DNA from: Lachnospiraceae bacterium
GTDB lineage: Bacteria > Bacillota > Clostridia > Lachnospirales > Lachnospiraceae
Direction of reading: 5' to 3'
Length of the DNA: 64,000 nucleotides
Assembly: GCA_017523785.1 (NCBI GenBank)
Contig: JAFWVX010000035.1
Coordinates: forward strand, 1-64,000
Shown: one piece after another, positions 1-7,947 of the stretch
How positions within the stretch are numbered: the first letter of the stretch is position 1
Layout: each line of letters opens with the position of its first letter
Program-made: the position numbers and the translations under genes
The notes under the pieces: model-generated
Told to the model about the DNA's origin: nothing
What the model saw: the letters and a program-made list of their open reading frames with translations, nothing else
The model's database searches: none

Positions 1-1
1 C

Positions 2-376
2 TTAGATTGGTGCCACCTATATAATGTATATCATAATAATACATATAATTCAAAAAACATTGAAGAAGAATTAAAAAAGATTTTTTTAAATGAAAATGAT
101 GAATTTGTAAGTTTTAAAGGTGTATATGAATATGTTCTTTGCAAAGAATTCGATCCATTCGCAGAGAGGCTTTTAAACATAAGAGAATTTAGTAAAAAGG
201 ATAAAGCTATGGCATATGAGAAACAAGGTGGCAATTGTGCCATATGTAAAAAGCATTTCGGTATTGAAGAAATGGAATGTGATCATATAATTCCTTGGTC
301 AAAAGGTGGACTTACAAATAGTGAAAATTGTCAAATGCTTTGTCAAAGTTGTAATAGGCATAAGTCAAATAAGTAA
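2..376 (+). CDS. HNH endonuclease, C-terminal part (5' end outside window)
   Basis: Open frame entering from the left edge and ending at TAA 374-376; about 124 residues are visible. The C-terminal half is a classic HNH nuclease domain: a CAIC zinc knuckle, then the core DHIIPWSKGG, then LCQSCNRHKSNK with the second CxxC. HNH domains of this form cut DNA using one metal ion, with the two CxxC pairs holding a structural zinc. The lead-in FSKKDKAMAYEKQGGNC resembles the tail of DUF262-HNH proteins of the GmrSD type. The DUF262 assignment is inference because the N-terminal part is not in the window. Two more DUF262 genes lie at 17.4-21.8 kb. Confidence 0.75.
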   Translation, partial: LDWCHLYNVYHNNTYNSKNIEEELKKIFLNENDEFVSFKGVYEYVLCKEFDPFAERLLNIREFSKKDKAMAYEKQGGNCAICKKHFGIEEMECDHIIPWSKGGLTNSENCQMLCQSCNRHKSNK

Positions 377-421
377 GCTGTTAAGATGGTCTAAAAATCG
401 GCATTTTTTAAAAAAATGATA

Positions 422-471
422 GCCTAAAAATCGGCATTTTAATTCAAATATTTTGATTTTTAGGCTTTTTT
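422..471 (+). terminator. Intrinsic terminator after the HNH gene
   Basis: Perfect 11-bp stem (422-432 with 455-465, GCCTAAAAATC / GATTTTTAGGC) followed by a T run. A direct copy of the upstream arm plus flank (CTAAAAATCGGCATTTT) also occurs just before, at 391-407, so the terminator sits on a small direct duplication. Confidence 0.75.
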
Positions 472-504
472 ATTGCTTGAATCTATATTTATAGTTTATA
501 ATTA

Positions 505-533
505 TTGACAATAATCATAAAATAGTTTAATAT
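505..533 (+). promoter_or_regulatory. Promoter of the HipB-like gene
   Basis: TTGACA at 505-510 and TAATAT at 528-533 with a 17-base spacer, 42 bases upstream of the ATG at 576. Close to the sigma-70/sigma-A consensus. Confidence 0.7.
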
Positions 534-575
534 TATAGACAAATACATTAAAAATAGCAAAAAAAGGGTAGCAAA

Positions 576-890
576 ATGGGTAAAAAATCAGTAGTAATAA
601 TGCCAGATACTATGAAAATTCTTAGTATTTTGGGTGAGCAACTTCAATTCGCAAGACTTCGCAGAGGCTTGTCTATTAAGCTTGTGTCTGAAAGGGCTGG
701 AATAAGTAGAGCTACATTGTGGCAAGTTGAAAAGGGCTCACCAAATGTTGCTATGGGTATATATGCAGCAGTCCTACATGCTTTAAATGGCATGGATAAG
801 GATTTGCTTTTAGTTGCTAAAGATGATGAACTAGGGCGGACACTTCAAGATTTAAAACTTAAGAGGAGAACTAGAAGGGCAAAACAATAA
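576..890 (+). CDS. XRE-family HTH regulator, HipB antitoxin-like
   Basis: A 104-residue protein with one helix-turn-helix of the Cro/C1 type at about residues 18-70 (LGEQLQFARLRRGLS, then LVSERAGISRATLWQVEKG). The overall form, with an ILSILGEQLQFARLRRGLS start and a basic KLKRRTRRAKQ tail, matches small HipB-like antitoxins, which bind DNA as dimers and usually pair with a HipA kinase toxin. No hipA follows; the next gene is a sirtuin 25 bases downstream, probably co-transcribed. It may be an orphan antitoxin or a stand-alone regulator. The start is supported by the promoter at 505-533 and a GGGTAG ribosome site. Confidence 0.8.
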   Translation: MGKKSVVIMPDTMKILSILGEQLQFARLRRGLSIKLVSERAGISRATLWQVEKGSPNVAMGIYAAVLHALNGMDKDLLLVAKDDELGRTLQDLKLKRRTRRAKQ

Positions 891-915
891 AGAGATAAAT
901 TATAAAGGGGAAGTT

Positions 916-1644
916 ATGAAATCAAACATCGACGAAGTAGTAAAAATAATTAAAGAGTCAAACAACATAGTATTTTTTGGAGGGGCAGGGGTTTCGACTG
1001 AGTCAGGGATTCCTGACTTTCGTTCGGTTGACGGACTCTACAATCAGAAGTATAAATATCCGCCAGAGACAATTTTGAGCCACACATTTTTTATGAATAA
1101 CCCAGAAGAATTTTATCGCTTTTATAAAGACAAATGTCTTGAACCAATGCTAAAAGCTGAGCCAAATTCAGTTCACCTTGCGCTTGCAAAACTTGAGAGG
1201 GAAGGAAAATTGAAAGCGATAGTTACTCAAAATATTGATGATTTACATCATAGGGCTGGAAATAAAAATATTTATGAGTTGCACGGAACTTCATTTAAAA
1301 ACCATTGTATGGAATGTGGGAAGAGCTGTACTATAGAAGACATTTTGAAAGCTGATGGAGTGCCACATTGCAGTTGTGGTGGCATAATAAAACCTGATGT
1401 AGTTTTGTATGAAGAGGGGCTTGACCAAAATACTATTGCAAAAAGTATAGATGCAATAAGTAAAGCTGATGTGCTTATAATTTCAGGGACTACACTCGTG
1501 GTACAACCTGCAGCATCATTTATAAATTATTATAGAGGAAATAAAATGATTCTAATAAATCTCTCCGAAGTACCAAATGAAGATAGGATTGACTATGTGG
1601 TTCATTGTAAGGCAGGGGAAGTGTTTAGCAAGATTTTAATTTAG
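916..1644 (+). CDS. cobB: NAD-dependent protein deacylase, Sir2 family
   Basis: A 242-residue sirtuin. It removes acetyl or longer acyl groups from protein lysines using NAD, acting in the cytoplasm. Signatures seen: the NAD-binding GAGVSTESGIPDFRS (residues 23-37), TQNIDDLHHRAG (about 103-114), the catalytic His in LHGT (about 122), and four zinc cysteines in CMECGKSC and CSCGG. The length is normal for bacterial CobB. A strong AGGGG ribosome site precedes the ATG, 25 bases after the HipB-like gene, so the two probably share the promoter at 505. Confidence 0.93.
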   Translation: MKSNIDEVVKIIKESNNIVFFGGAGVSTESGIPDFRSVDGLYNQKYKYPPETILSHTFFMNNPEEFYRFYKDKCLEPMLKAEPNSVHLALAKLEREGKLKAIVTQNIDDLHHRAGNKNIYELHGTSFKNHCMECGKSCTIEDILKADGVPHCSCGGIIKPDVVLYEEGLDQNTIAKSIDAISKADVLIISGTTLVVQPAASFINYYRGNKMILINLSEVPNEDRIDYVVHCKAGEVFSKILI

Positions 1645-1711
1645 ATATAAGTAAGTTGCTTATTTGTGCGAAAATAAATTGTGCATTTATGAGATGTTTT
1701 TGGAGGTTTTT

Positions 1712-3361
1712 ATGAATAATATTGAAACAATAATTGCACTAATATCTGCTATAATAGCTGTTTTGTCAGTTATTTTTTCAGTAATATTATCACTTAGTGA
1801 TAGAGGGAAAGATGATTATTTAGCAATTGATGAACAGTATAAAGATATATTAAAAGAAGGAATGAAAAATCCTGCTTTAAGGGACCCAAAGATGTGTTGT
1901 AAATATGATAGTTATAAAGAAACGGACAGAGAGTTTTATTTGAAATATAACACATATGCCTATATTGTTTGGAACTTTTTAGAGACTATATTTGATTTTT
2001 CACACGACAAAAAAGAAAAGCATCGTAGGCTTTATGAAATTTTTCTCCCTGCAATAATTCAAGAGAATAAATTGCATTATCATTGGTTCAGATTAAACAA
2101 TTATTTGTTTGAAGCAAGCTTTCAAGACTTTGTGTTCAACATAGTTAATCAATTAGAAATTAATGAATGTAATCTTGCTGAATTTAAAACCGTATATGAT
2201 ATGATGCTTAAGGAATTTCCGCCTGAAGAAGTTAAGAATAGAAAGCAAATGATTTCACTTCTAGTTCATGGAAAGTATAAGGCATATTTAGCTAGACTCA
2301 AAAATAGAATTGCTGGTGATAACACTTTTGTTGGTTATGCATTAGGATATCTTGATAACGATTGCAATGCTTTTTTCTTAGATTATATTCAAATTAGTTC
2401 AGATTTTCAAAATTGTGGATTTGGTAGCCAATTCCTGCATTTATTACAAGAGAATGTTGTAAAAGGGGAAAATCCTATCGGTATTTTGTTTGAAATAGAG
2501 AAACCAGATGATGGTGGAACTGGCACTAAAAGCAAAAGATTGAAATTTTATATGAGCAATGGTGCACATAAATTAAACTTTGATTATTATCTTCCAGTGC
2601 CAGTGGAGCAGGGTACAAAATATCCTTTAGACCTTATGTTTATTCCAAAACCAAATGTTGAAAAAGTATCAAAAGAAACATTAAAGGAACTTATTATACA
2701 GGCTGAGACAACTATACATAGTGATTATTCACACACTAAAGATGTAATTGCATCATACATTGATTCTGTGCCTGATTTTGAAAAAAGCTCTAATATTCAT
2801 GTGATCAAAGGAAGTAAGGTTGATTTAGACTATGTGTATGATTTTTTAGACGAGCATTTTGATAGTTCTTTTATAATACCGAAAAGTGTATTTGAAAAAA
2901 GGATAAGTGAGAGTGGCTACGAATTGGTATTAGCAAAGAATAATTATAATGTGCTTGTGGGATATGCATTTGTTTATCGCTCTAAAGATAAAAAATTTTT
3001 ATATCTAGATTATTTTGCAATACTGCCATTTTTTAGGCAACAAGGATATGGAACTCTGTTTTTAAATGAATTATTAAAGAATGGAAATAGGATAGCAGAA
3101 TACGGAATATTTTCTGAGGTGCCTTGCATAATAGAGCCTTATGTTGAAAAACTTATAAAAAAATGCGGAGGAAAATTATATGATATAAAGTATTCGCTTC
3201 CGGTTGGAAAAGGCAAAGTGGAATTGAGGTCGGTTGTCTACCCAAAACCAAATTTTGAAGAACTAAATAGTAATGATATTAAATATATATATAAAGAAGT
3301 TTTATTAAATTTGCATGGTGATACTATTAATGAAAATAATTTAAAGGATTGTATATCTTAA
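1712..3361 (+). CDS. Membrane-anchored protein with two GNAT acetyltransferase domains
   Basis: About 549 residues. The ATG at 1712 is preferred over an upstream in-frame ATG (1664) because GGAGG lies at 1702-1706. One hydrophobic segment near the N-terminus (IIALISAIIAVLSVIFSVIL) probably anchors it. Two GNAT-like stretches follow: FFLDYIQISSDFQNCGFGSQFLHLL (about 227-251) and FLYLDYFAILPFFRQQGYGTLFLNELL (about 430-456), each with the beta4-alpha3 pattern ending in the acetyl-CoA loop (Q-x-x-G-x-G/Y). The middle part is not recognised. The substrate is unknown. It stands alone between the sirtuin and the pyruvate:ferredoxin oxidoreductase; a link to reversible acetylation through the adjacent sirtuin is speculation. 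Confidence 0.7.
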   Translation: MNNIETIIALISAIIAVLSVIFSVILSLSDRGKDDYLAIDEQYKDILKEGMKNPALRDPKMCCKYDSYKETDREFYLKYNTYAYIVWNFLETIFDFSHDKKEKHRRLYEIFLPAIIQENKLHYHWFRLNNYLFEASFQDFVFNIVNQLEINECNLAEFKTVYDMMLKEFPPEEVKNRKQMISLLVHGKYKAYLARLKNRIAGDNTFVGYALGYLDNDCNAFFLDYIQISSDFQNCGFGSQFLHLLQENVVKGENPIGILFEIEKPDDGGTGTKSKRLKFYMSNGAHKLNFDYYLPVPVEQGTKYPLDLMFIPKPNVEKVSKETLKELIIQAETTIHSDYSHTKDVIASYIDSVPDFEKSSNIHVIKGSKVDLDYVYDFLDEHFDSSFIIPKSVFEKRISESGYELVLAKNNYNVLVGYAFVYRSKDKKFLYLDYFAILPFFRQQGYGTLFLNELLKNGNRIAEYGIFSEVPCIIEPYVEKLIKKCGGKLYDIKYSLPVGKGKVELRSVVYPKPNFEELNSNDIKYIYKEVLLNLHGDTINENNLKDCIS

Positions 3362-3409
3362 AGTGGAAAACAACTTACAAAACTTAATAAAAACACATAT
3401 TTTATATTG

Positions 3410-3438
3410 TTGAAATGCCCCTATAAATGTGTTAAAAT
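3410..3438 (+). promoter_or_regulatory. Promoter of nifJ
   Basis: TTGAAA at 3410-3415 and TAAAAT at 3433-3438, 17-base spacer, about 68 bases before the ATG at 3506. A GAGAGGG ribosome site lies at 3492-3498. Confidence 0.7.
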
Positions 3439-3505
3439 GTATAGACGCGAATTATTAAGCAACATTTGTGAATATTAAAATTATAAAAATAGAGAGGGCA
3501 AGTTT

Positions 3506-6500
3506 ATGGCTAAAAAATTAGTTAAAAGAAAAATGAAAACTATGGATGGAAATGAGGCAGCTGCTCATGCATCGTATGCGTATACTGAAGTAGCAGCCAT
3601 TTATCCTATCACACCATCATCAGTTATGGCAGAACACACTGATGAGTGGGCAACTGAGGGTAGAAAAAATATTTTCGGTGAGACAGTGCAAGTTAAGGAA
3701 ATGCAATCCGAGGCAGGTGCAGCAGGTGCAGTTCACGGTTCTCTTGCAGCAGGTGCACTCACTACTACTTACACAGCATCACAAGGTTTACTTCTTATGA
3801 TTCCAAATTTATATAAGATTGCGGGTGAAGGACTTCCAGGAGTATTTAATGTATCAGCAAGAGCACTTGCATCTCACGCGCTTTCAATTTTTGGAGATCA
3901 CAGCGATGTATATGCATGTCGTCAAACTGGTGTTTGTATGCTTGCATCTGGTTCAGTTCAAGAAGTTATGGACTTAACTCCAGTGGCACATCTTTCTGCA
4001 ATCAAGGGAAAGATTCCATTTATAAATTTCTTTGATGGATTTAGAACATCACATGAGATTCAAAAAGTTGAAACTTGGGATTACAAAGATTTGAAAGGAC
4101 TTCTTGATAACAAAGCATTAAAAGATTTCAGAGATAATGCAATGAATCCAAATCATCCAAATCAAAGAGGTTCAGCACAAAACCCAGATATATTCTTCCA
4201 AGCAAGAGAGGCAAGCAACACAAATTACAACAAGATGCCTAAGATTGTTGAAGAGTATATGAATGCCATAAACAGCATGATAGGAACTAACTATAAATTA
4301 TTTAGTTACTACGGCGACAAAACTGCAAACCATGTAATCGTTGCAATGGGTTCTGTTTGCCAAACTATTGAAGAATACATTGACTTCATGAATAAAAAGA
4401 AGAAGGCTAAGATTGGTCTTGTAGAAGTTCATCTCTATAGACCATTCTCTAAGGAGCATTTACTTAAAGCTCTTCCAAGCACTGTTAAGACTATTTCTGT
4501 TCTTGATAGAACTAAGGAGCCTGGTGCATTTGGTGAGCCACTCTACCTTGATGTTGTTGCAGCACTTAAGGGAACTAAGTTTGAGAAATGCAAAATCCTC
4601 GGTGGAAGATATGGTCTTGGTTCAAAGAACACTACACCAGAGCAGGTTGCAGCAGTTTATGCAAATAAGACATTAAATGGTTTTACTATCGGTATAAAAG
4701 ATGATGTTACAAAACTTTCTCTTAAAGAGGGAGCAGCATTCAACTCAACTCCAGAAGGAACTACTTGCTGTAAGTTCTGGGGACTTGGTTCAGATGGAAC
4801 TGTTGGTGCAAATAAGAACTCAATCAAGATTATCGGTGACAACACTGACATGTATGTTCAAGCATACTTCGACTATGATTCAAAGAAGTCAGGTGGTGTA
4901 ACTACATCACATTTAAGATTTGGTAAGAAGCCAATCAAGTCAACTTACTTAATCTCTAAGGCAAATTTCGTAGCCTGCCATAAGTCATCTTACCTTGAGC
5001 ACTACAACATGGTAGAGGATTTAGTAGATGGTGGAACATTCCTCTTAAACTGCGATTGGGATCAAAAGGCACTTGAGAAACATTTGCCTGACCACGTAAA
5101 GAAGTATATCGCAACTCACAAAATCAATTTCTATATTATAGATGGTGTTAAGATTGGTATAGAGACTGGTATGGGTCCAACTCGTATCAACACTATACTT
5201 CAATCTGCATTCTTCAAACTCGCAAACATCATTCCAGAGAAGCAAGCAATTGAGTACATGAAGGCAGCTGCTAAGGCAACTTATGGAAGAAAGGGCGAAG
5301 ACGTAGTTAAGAAGAACTGCGACGCCATTGATGCAGGTGCTACAGGAATGGTTAAGGTAGAAGTTCCTGCTGCTTGGAAGACTATAAAAGTTAAAGAGAC
5401 TAAGGCAACAGCATCAAAGGGACCTAAGGATGTAGTTAAGTTTGTAGATTTAATTCAAAGACAGGTTAATAATAAAAATGGAGACAATCTTCCAGTTTCA
5501 GCATTTAAAGATTATGTATATGGAAATACTCCATCAGGAACATCAGCATATGAGAAGAGAGGCATAGCAGTTAAAGTTCCAACTTGGAATAAAGATAACT
5601 GTATCGAATGTAATTTCTGTTCACTCGTTTGTCCTCACGCAGCAATTCGTCCAGTAGCTTTAAATGCTAAAGAGGCAAAAGACATACCAAAGGGAATGAG
5701 CATAAAAGATTTAAATGGTATGGAAGGATACAAGTTCTCTATCGTAACAAGTGTTATGGATTGTACTGGCTGTGGAGTTTGTGCTGACACTTGCCCAGGT
5801 ATGAGAGGCGAGAAGGCGCTCGTTATGAAAGACCTTGAGCAAGCAATGGATGAGCAAAAGTATTTTGACTACGCTGCAGGATTTGACCAAAAAGAAGATG
5901 TAATAGAGCACTACGGCGAGCAGACAGTTAAGGGATCACAATTTAAGAAACCTTATCTTGAGTTCTCAGGTGCTTGTGCAGGTTGTGGAGAGACACCATA
6001 TGCGAAACTTGTAACTCAACTCTTCGGTGATAGAATGTATATTGCAAATGCTACAGGTTGCTCATCAATCTGGGGCAACTCATCACCATCTACTCCTTAC
6101 ACTAAGGATAGCAAGGGTAGAGGACCAGCTTGGAACAACTCACTCTTTGAGGACAATGCAGAGTTTGGTTATGGAATGTTCCTTGCACAAAAGGCTATAA
6201 GAGGTGCGCTCCTTAAGAAAGCAGAAGAGTTAATGCTTGAGTCAAGTGGAGCACTTAAAGATGCACTTAAAGAATATTTAGATACAAAAGATTCTTCAAA
6301 GGATAATGGAAAGGCAACTGACAAGTTACTTCCATTACTTGAGAAGTCAACTAATGCTCTTGCAAAGGAAATGGTATCAAAGAAAGATTATCTCGCTAAG
6401 AAGAGTCAATGGATCTTCGGTGGAGACGGTTGGGGATACGATATCGGATTTGGTGGTGTTGACCACGTACTCGCATCAAATGAAGATGTAAATATCATGA

Positions 6501-7066
6501 TATTTGATACTGAAGTTTATTCAAATACTGGTGGACAGTCATCAAAGGCAACTCCAACTGGTGCAGTTGCACAATTTGCAGCAGGCGGAAAAGAAGTTAA
6601 GAAGAAAGACATCGCATCAATCGCTATGTCATATGGTTATGTATATGTAGCACAGATTTGTATGGGTGCTGATAGAAATCAAGCAGTTAAGGCAATCAAG
6701 GAAGCTGAGAATTACAATGGACCATCACTTATCATCGCATATGCACCATGTATAAATCACGGAATTAAGAAAGGTATGGGTAAGGCAGAGGTTGAAGAGA
6801 AACTTGCAGTTGAGTGTGGATATTGGAACAACTTCAGATTCCGTCCAAATGCAACTGGCGAAGAGAAGAAGTTCTGTCTCGATAGTCCAGAACCAAACTT
6901 CGACAAGTATCAAGAGTTCTTAGATGGCGAAGTTCGTTACTCATCACTTGCACTTAAAGATAAAGAGAAAGCACTTAAACTCTTTGAGAAGAATCAAAAT
7001 GAAGCTAAGGCAAGATACACATACTTGAAAGCACTTGGAAATCTCTACGCAACTCCAGTGCAATAA
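3506..7066 (+). CDS. nifJ: Pyruvate:ferredoxin (flavodoxin) oxidoreductase
   Basis: A single-chain 1186-residue enzyme converting pyruvate, CoA and oxidised ferredoxin to acetyl-CoA, CO2 and reduced ferredoxin; central to clostridial fermentation. Domain I begins with EAAAHASYAYTEVAAIYPITPSS. Two [4Fe-4S] cluster motifs are seen at about residues 700 (CIECNFCSLVCPH) and 753 (CTGCGVCADTCPG). The proximal cluster and thiamine domain begin with CAGCGETPYAKL (about 823) and include the thiamine diphosphate/Mg motif GDGWGYDIGFGGVDH (about 973). The length matches the homodimeric PFOR/NifJ family (about 1170-1200). It is monocistronic: own promoter upstream, terminator hairpin immediately after. 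Confidence 0.97.
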   Translation: MAKKLVKRKMKTMDGNEAAAHASYAYTEVAAIYPITPSSVMAEHTDEWATEGRKNIFGETVQVKEMQSEAGAAGAVHGSLAAGALTTTYTASQGLLLMIPNLYKIAGEGLPGVFNVSARALASHALSIFGDHSDVYACRQTGVCMLASGSVQEVMDLTPVAHLSAIKGKIPFINFFDGFRTSHEIQKVETWDYKDLKGLLDNKALKDFRDNAMNPNHPNQRGSAQNPDIFFQAREASNTNYNKMPKIVEEYMNAINSMIGTNYKLFSYYGDKTANHVIVAMGSVCQTIEEYIDFMNKKKKAKIGLVEVHLYRPFSKEHLLKALPSTVKTISVLDRTKEPGAFGEPLYLDVVAALKGTKFEKCKILGGRYGLGSKNTTPEQVAAVYANKTLNGFTIGIKDDVTKLSLKEGAAFNSTPEGTTCCKFWGLGSDGTVGANKNSIKIIGDNTDMYVQAYFDYDSKKSGGVTTSHLRFGKKPIKSTYLISKANFVACHKSSYLEHYNMVEDLVDGGTFLLNCDWDQKALEKHLPDHVKKYIATHKINFYIIDGVKIGIETGMGPTRINTILQSAFFKLANIIPEKQAIEYMKAAAKATYGRKGEDVVKKNCDAIDAGATGMVKVEVPAAWKTIKVKETKATASKGPKDVVKFVDLIQRQVNNKNGDNLPVSAFKDYVYGNTPSGTSAYEKRGIAVKVPTWNKDNCIECNFCSLVCPHAAIRPVALNAKEAKDIPKGMSIKDLNGMEGYKFSIVTSVMDCTGCGVCADTCPGMRGEKALVMKDLEQAMDEQKYFDYAAGFDQKEDVIEHYGEQTVKGSQFKKPYLEFSGACAGCGETPYAKLVTQLFGDRMYIANATGCSSIWGNSSPSTPYTKDSKGRGPAWNNSLFEDNAEFGYGMFLAQKAIRGALLKKAEELMLESSGALKDALKEYLDTKDSSKDNGKATDKLLPLLEKSTNALAKEMVSKKDYLAKKSQWIFGGDGWGYDIGFGGVDHVLASNEDVNIMIFDTEVYSNTGGQSSKATPTGAVAQFAAGGKEVKKKDIASIAMSYGYVYVAQICMGADRNQAVKAIKEAENYNGPSLIIAYAPCINHGIKKGMGKAEVEEKLAVECGYWNNFRFRPNATGEEKKFCLDSPEPNFDKYQEFLDGEVRYSSLALKDKEKALKLFEKNQNEAKARYTYLKALGNLYATPVQ

Positions 7067-7075
7067 AATTTAAAT

Positions 7076-7104
7076 GTAGGGGCGGATAACATCCGCCCTA
7101 TTTT
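7076..7104 (+). terminator. Palindromic element acting as nifJ terminator
   Basis: The 8-bp stem GGGCGGAT / ATCCGCCC (7080-7087 with 7091-7098) is followed by a T-rich tract. It is also a copy (7076-7099, + orientation, GGAT subtype) of the 24-base dispersed palindrome found throughout the window. Confidence 0.65.
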
Positions 7105-7121
7105 ATTTATCAATAATATGT

Positions 7122-7127
7122 TATAAT
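7122..7127 (+). promoter_or_regulatory. Possible -10 box placing the transcript start at the ATG
   Basis: A perfect TATAAT ends only 7 bases before the ATG at 7135, and no Shine-Dalgarno sequence is present. A transcript from it would be leaderless. No convincing -35 is seen at the right distance, so confidence is limited. Confidence 0.4.
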
Positions 7128-7134
7128 ACTTAAA

Positions 7135-7815
7135 ATGGAAAATAAGATTATAAAAGCAGTCCTATTTGACTTAGATGGGACTATCATAGATACTGAAAAG
7201 TATTATCGTATGCATTGGCCGAAGGCTTTTGCGAAATTTGGTTACACAATAACGGACGAGCAGGGACTTGGCATGAGGTCGCTTGGCAATCCATATGTTG
7301 AAGAGTATCTACAAAATATTTTTGGTAAAAAGATTGAGACGACCGAGATAAAAAATTATGCTAGAAGTCTTGTGGATGAAAGTGTAAAGACTAATGGACT
7401 TGAGTTAAAAGATGGGGTTATAGATTGTCTAAAGTTTCTAAAAACTAAAAATGTAAAAATTGCAATTGTCACAGCGACTGCGATAGAGAGAACTGAGATG
7501 TATGTGAATCTTGCAAATTTAAATAATTATTTCGACGATATAATAAGTGCTAAAAATGTTCCATTTGGAAAGCCAGCACCTGATGTTTATCTTACAGCTT
7601 GCGAAAAACTTAATGTAAAACCTGAGGAGACAATTGCGGTTGAGGATTCACCAAATGGTGTTATGAGTGCAAGTCGTGCGGGCTGCAATGTAGTGATGGT
7701 ACCAGATCAAACTGAGGCGGATGATGGGCTCGCAGGGAGATTGTTTGGGAATATTAAATCGCTGAGGGACTTTGAAAGTTTTGTTAATGATAAAAATATA
7801 ATTTTTAAAAAATAA
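7135..7815 (+). CDS. HAD-family phosphatase, beta-phosphoglucomutase-like
   Basis: A 226-residue HAD subfamily IA hydrolase. Motif I FDLDGTIIDTEK (nucleophile Asp and acid/base Asp), motif II as VTAT, motif III Lys in GKPAPDVYL, motif IV VEDSPNGVMSA. The alpha-helical cap after motif I is of the beta-phosphoglucomutase/pseudouridine-phosphatase type. It probably dephosphorylates a small sugar phosphate or isomerises a hexose phosphate; sequence alone does not give the substrate. There is no ribosome site, and a TATAAT sits right before the ATG. It precedes a glycosyltransferase gene but is separated from it by a strong terminator. Confidence 0.85.
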   Translation: MENKIIKAVLFDLDGTIIDTEKYYRMHWPKAFAKFGYTITDEQGLGMRSLGNPYVEEYLQNIFGKKIETTEIKNYARSLVDESVKTNGLELKDGVIDCLKFLKTKNVKIAIVTATAIERTEMYVNLANLNNYFDDIISAKNVPFGKPAPDVYLTACEKLNVKPEETIAVEDSPNGVMSASRAGCNVVMVPDQTEADDGLAGRLFGNIKSLRDFESFVNDKNIIFKK

Positions 7816-7842
7816 AGAGAAGATAATATCTTCTCTTTTTTT
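7814..7842 (+). terminator. Intrinsic terminator after the HAD gene
   Basis: An 11-bp stem AAAGAGAAGAT / ATCTTCTCTTT (7814-7824 with 7828-7838), a 3-base loop, and a run of T. The stem begins inside the TAA stop codon. Confidence 0.85.
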
Positions 7843-7866
7843 CGGGCTCGCAGTGCTCGCCCCTAC
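7843..7866 (-). repeat. 24-base palindromic element (GAGC subtype)
   Basis: Reverse-orientation copy of GTAGGGGCGAGC + NNTGCGAGCCCG, directly abutting the terminator T run. Confidence 0.85.
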
Positions 7867-7872
7867 AGCATG

Positions 7873-7897
7873 CGGGCGGATAATATTCGCCCCCTAC
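7873..7897 (-). repeat. Palindromic element (GGAT subtype, 25 bases)
   Basis: Reverse-orientation copy with five G rather than four in the G run; it lies 6 bases after the previous copy, forming a tandem pair. Confidence 0.8.
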
Positions 7898-7910
7898 TAC
7901 CTTATATGTG

Positions 7911-7939
7911 TTGTAAAAATCTACAAATAATAGTATAAT
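7911..7939 (+). promoter_or_regulatory. Promoter giving a leaderless or near-leaderless transcript
   Basis: TTGTAA at 7911-7916 and TATAAT at 7934-7939 with a 17-base spacer. The ATG at 7948 starts 9 bases after the -10 box, where transcription itself should start. No Shine-Dalgarno sequence is present. Confidence 0.65.
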
Positions 7940-7947
7940 TAAATGTT

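Noticed and set aside
576..1644. HipBA-like toxin-antitoxin operon
   Set aside because: The gene after the HipB-like regulator is a clear sirtuin, not a HipA kinase.
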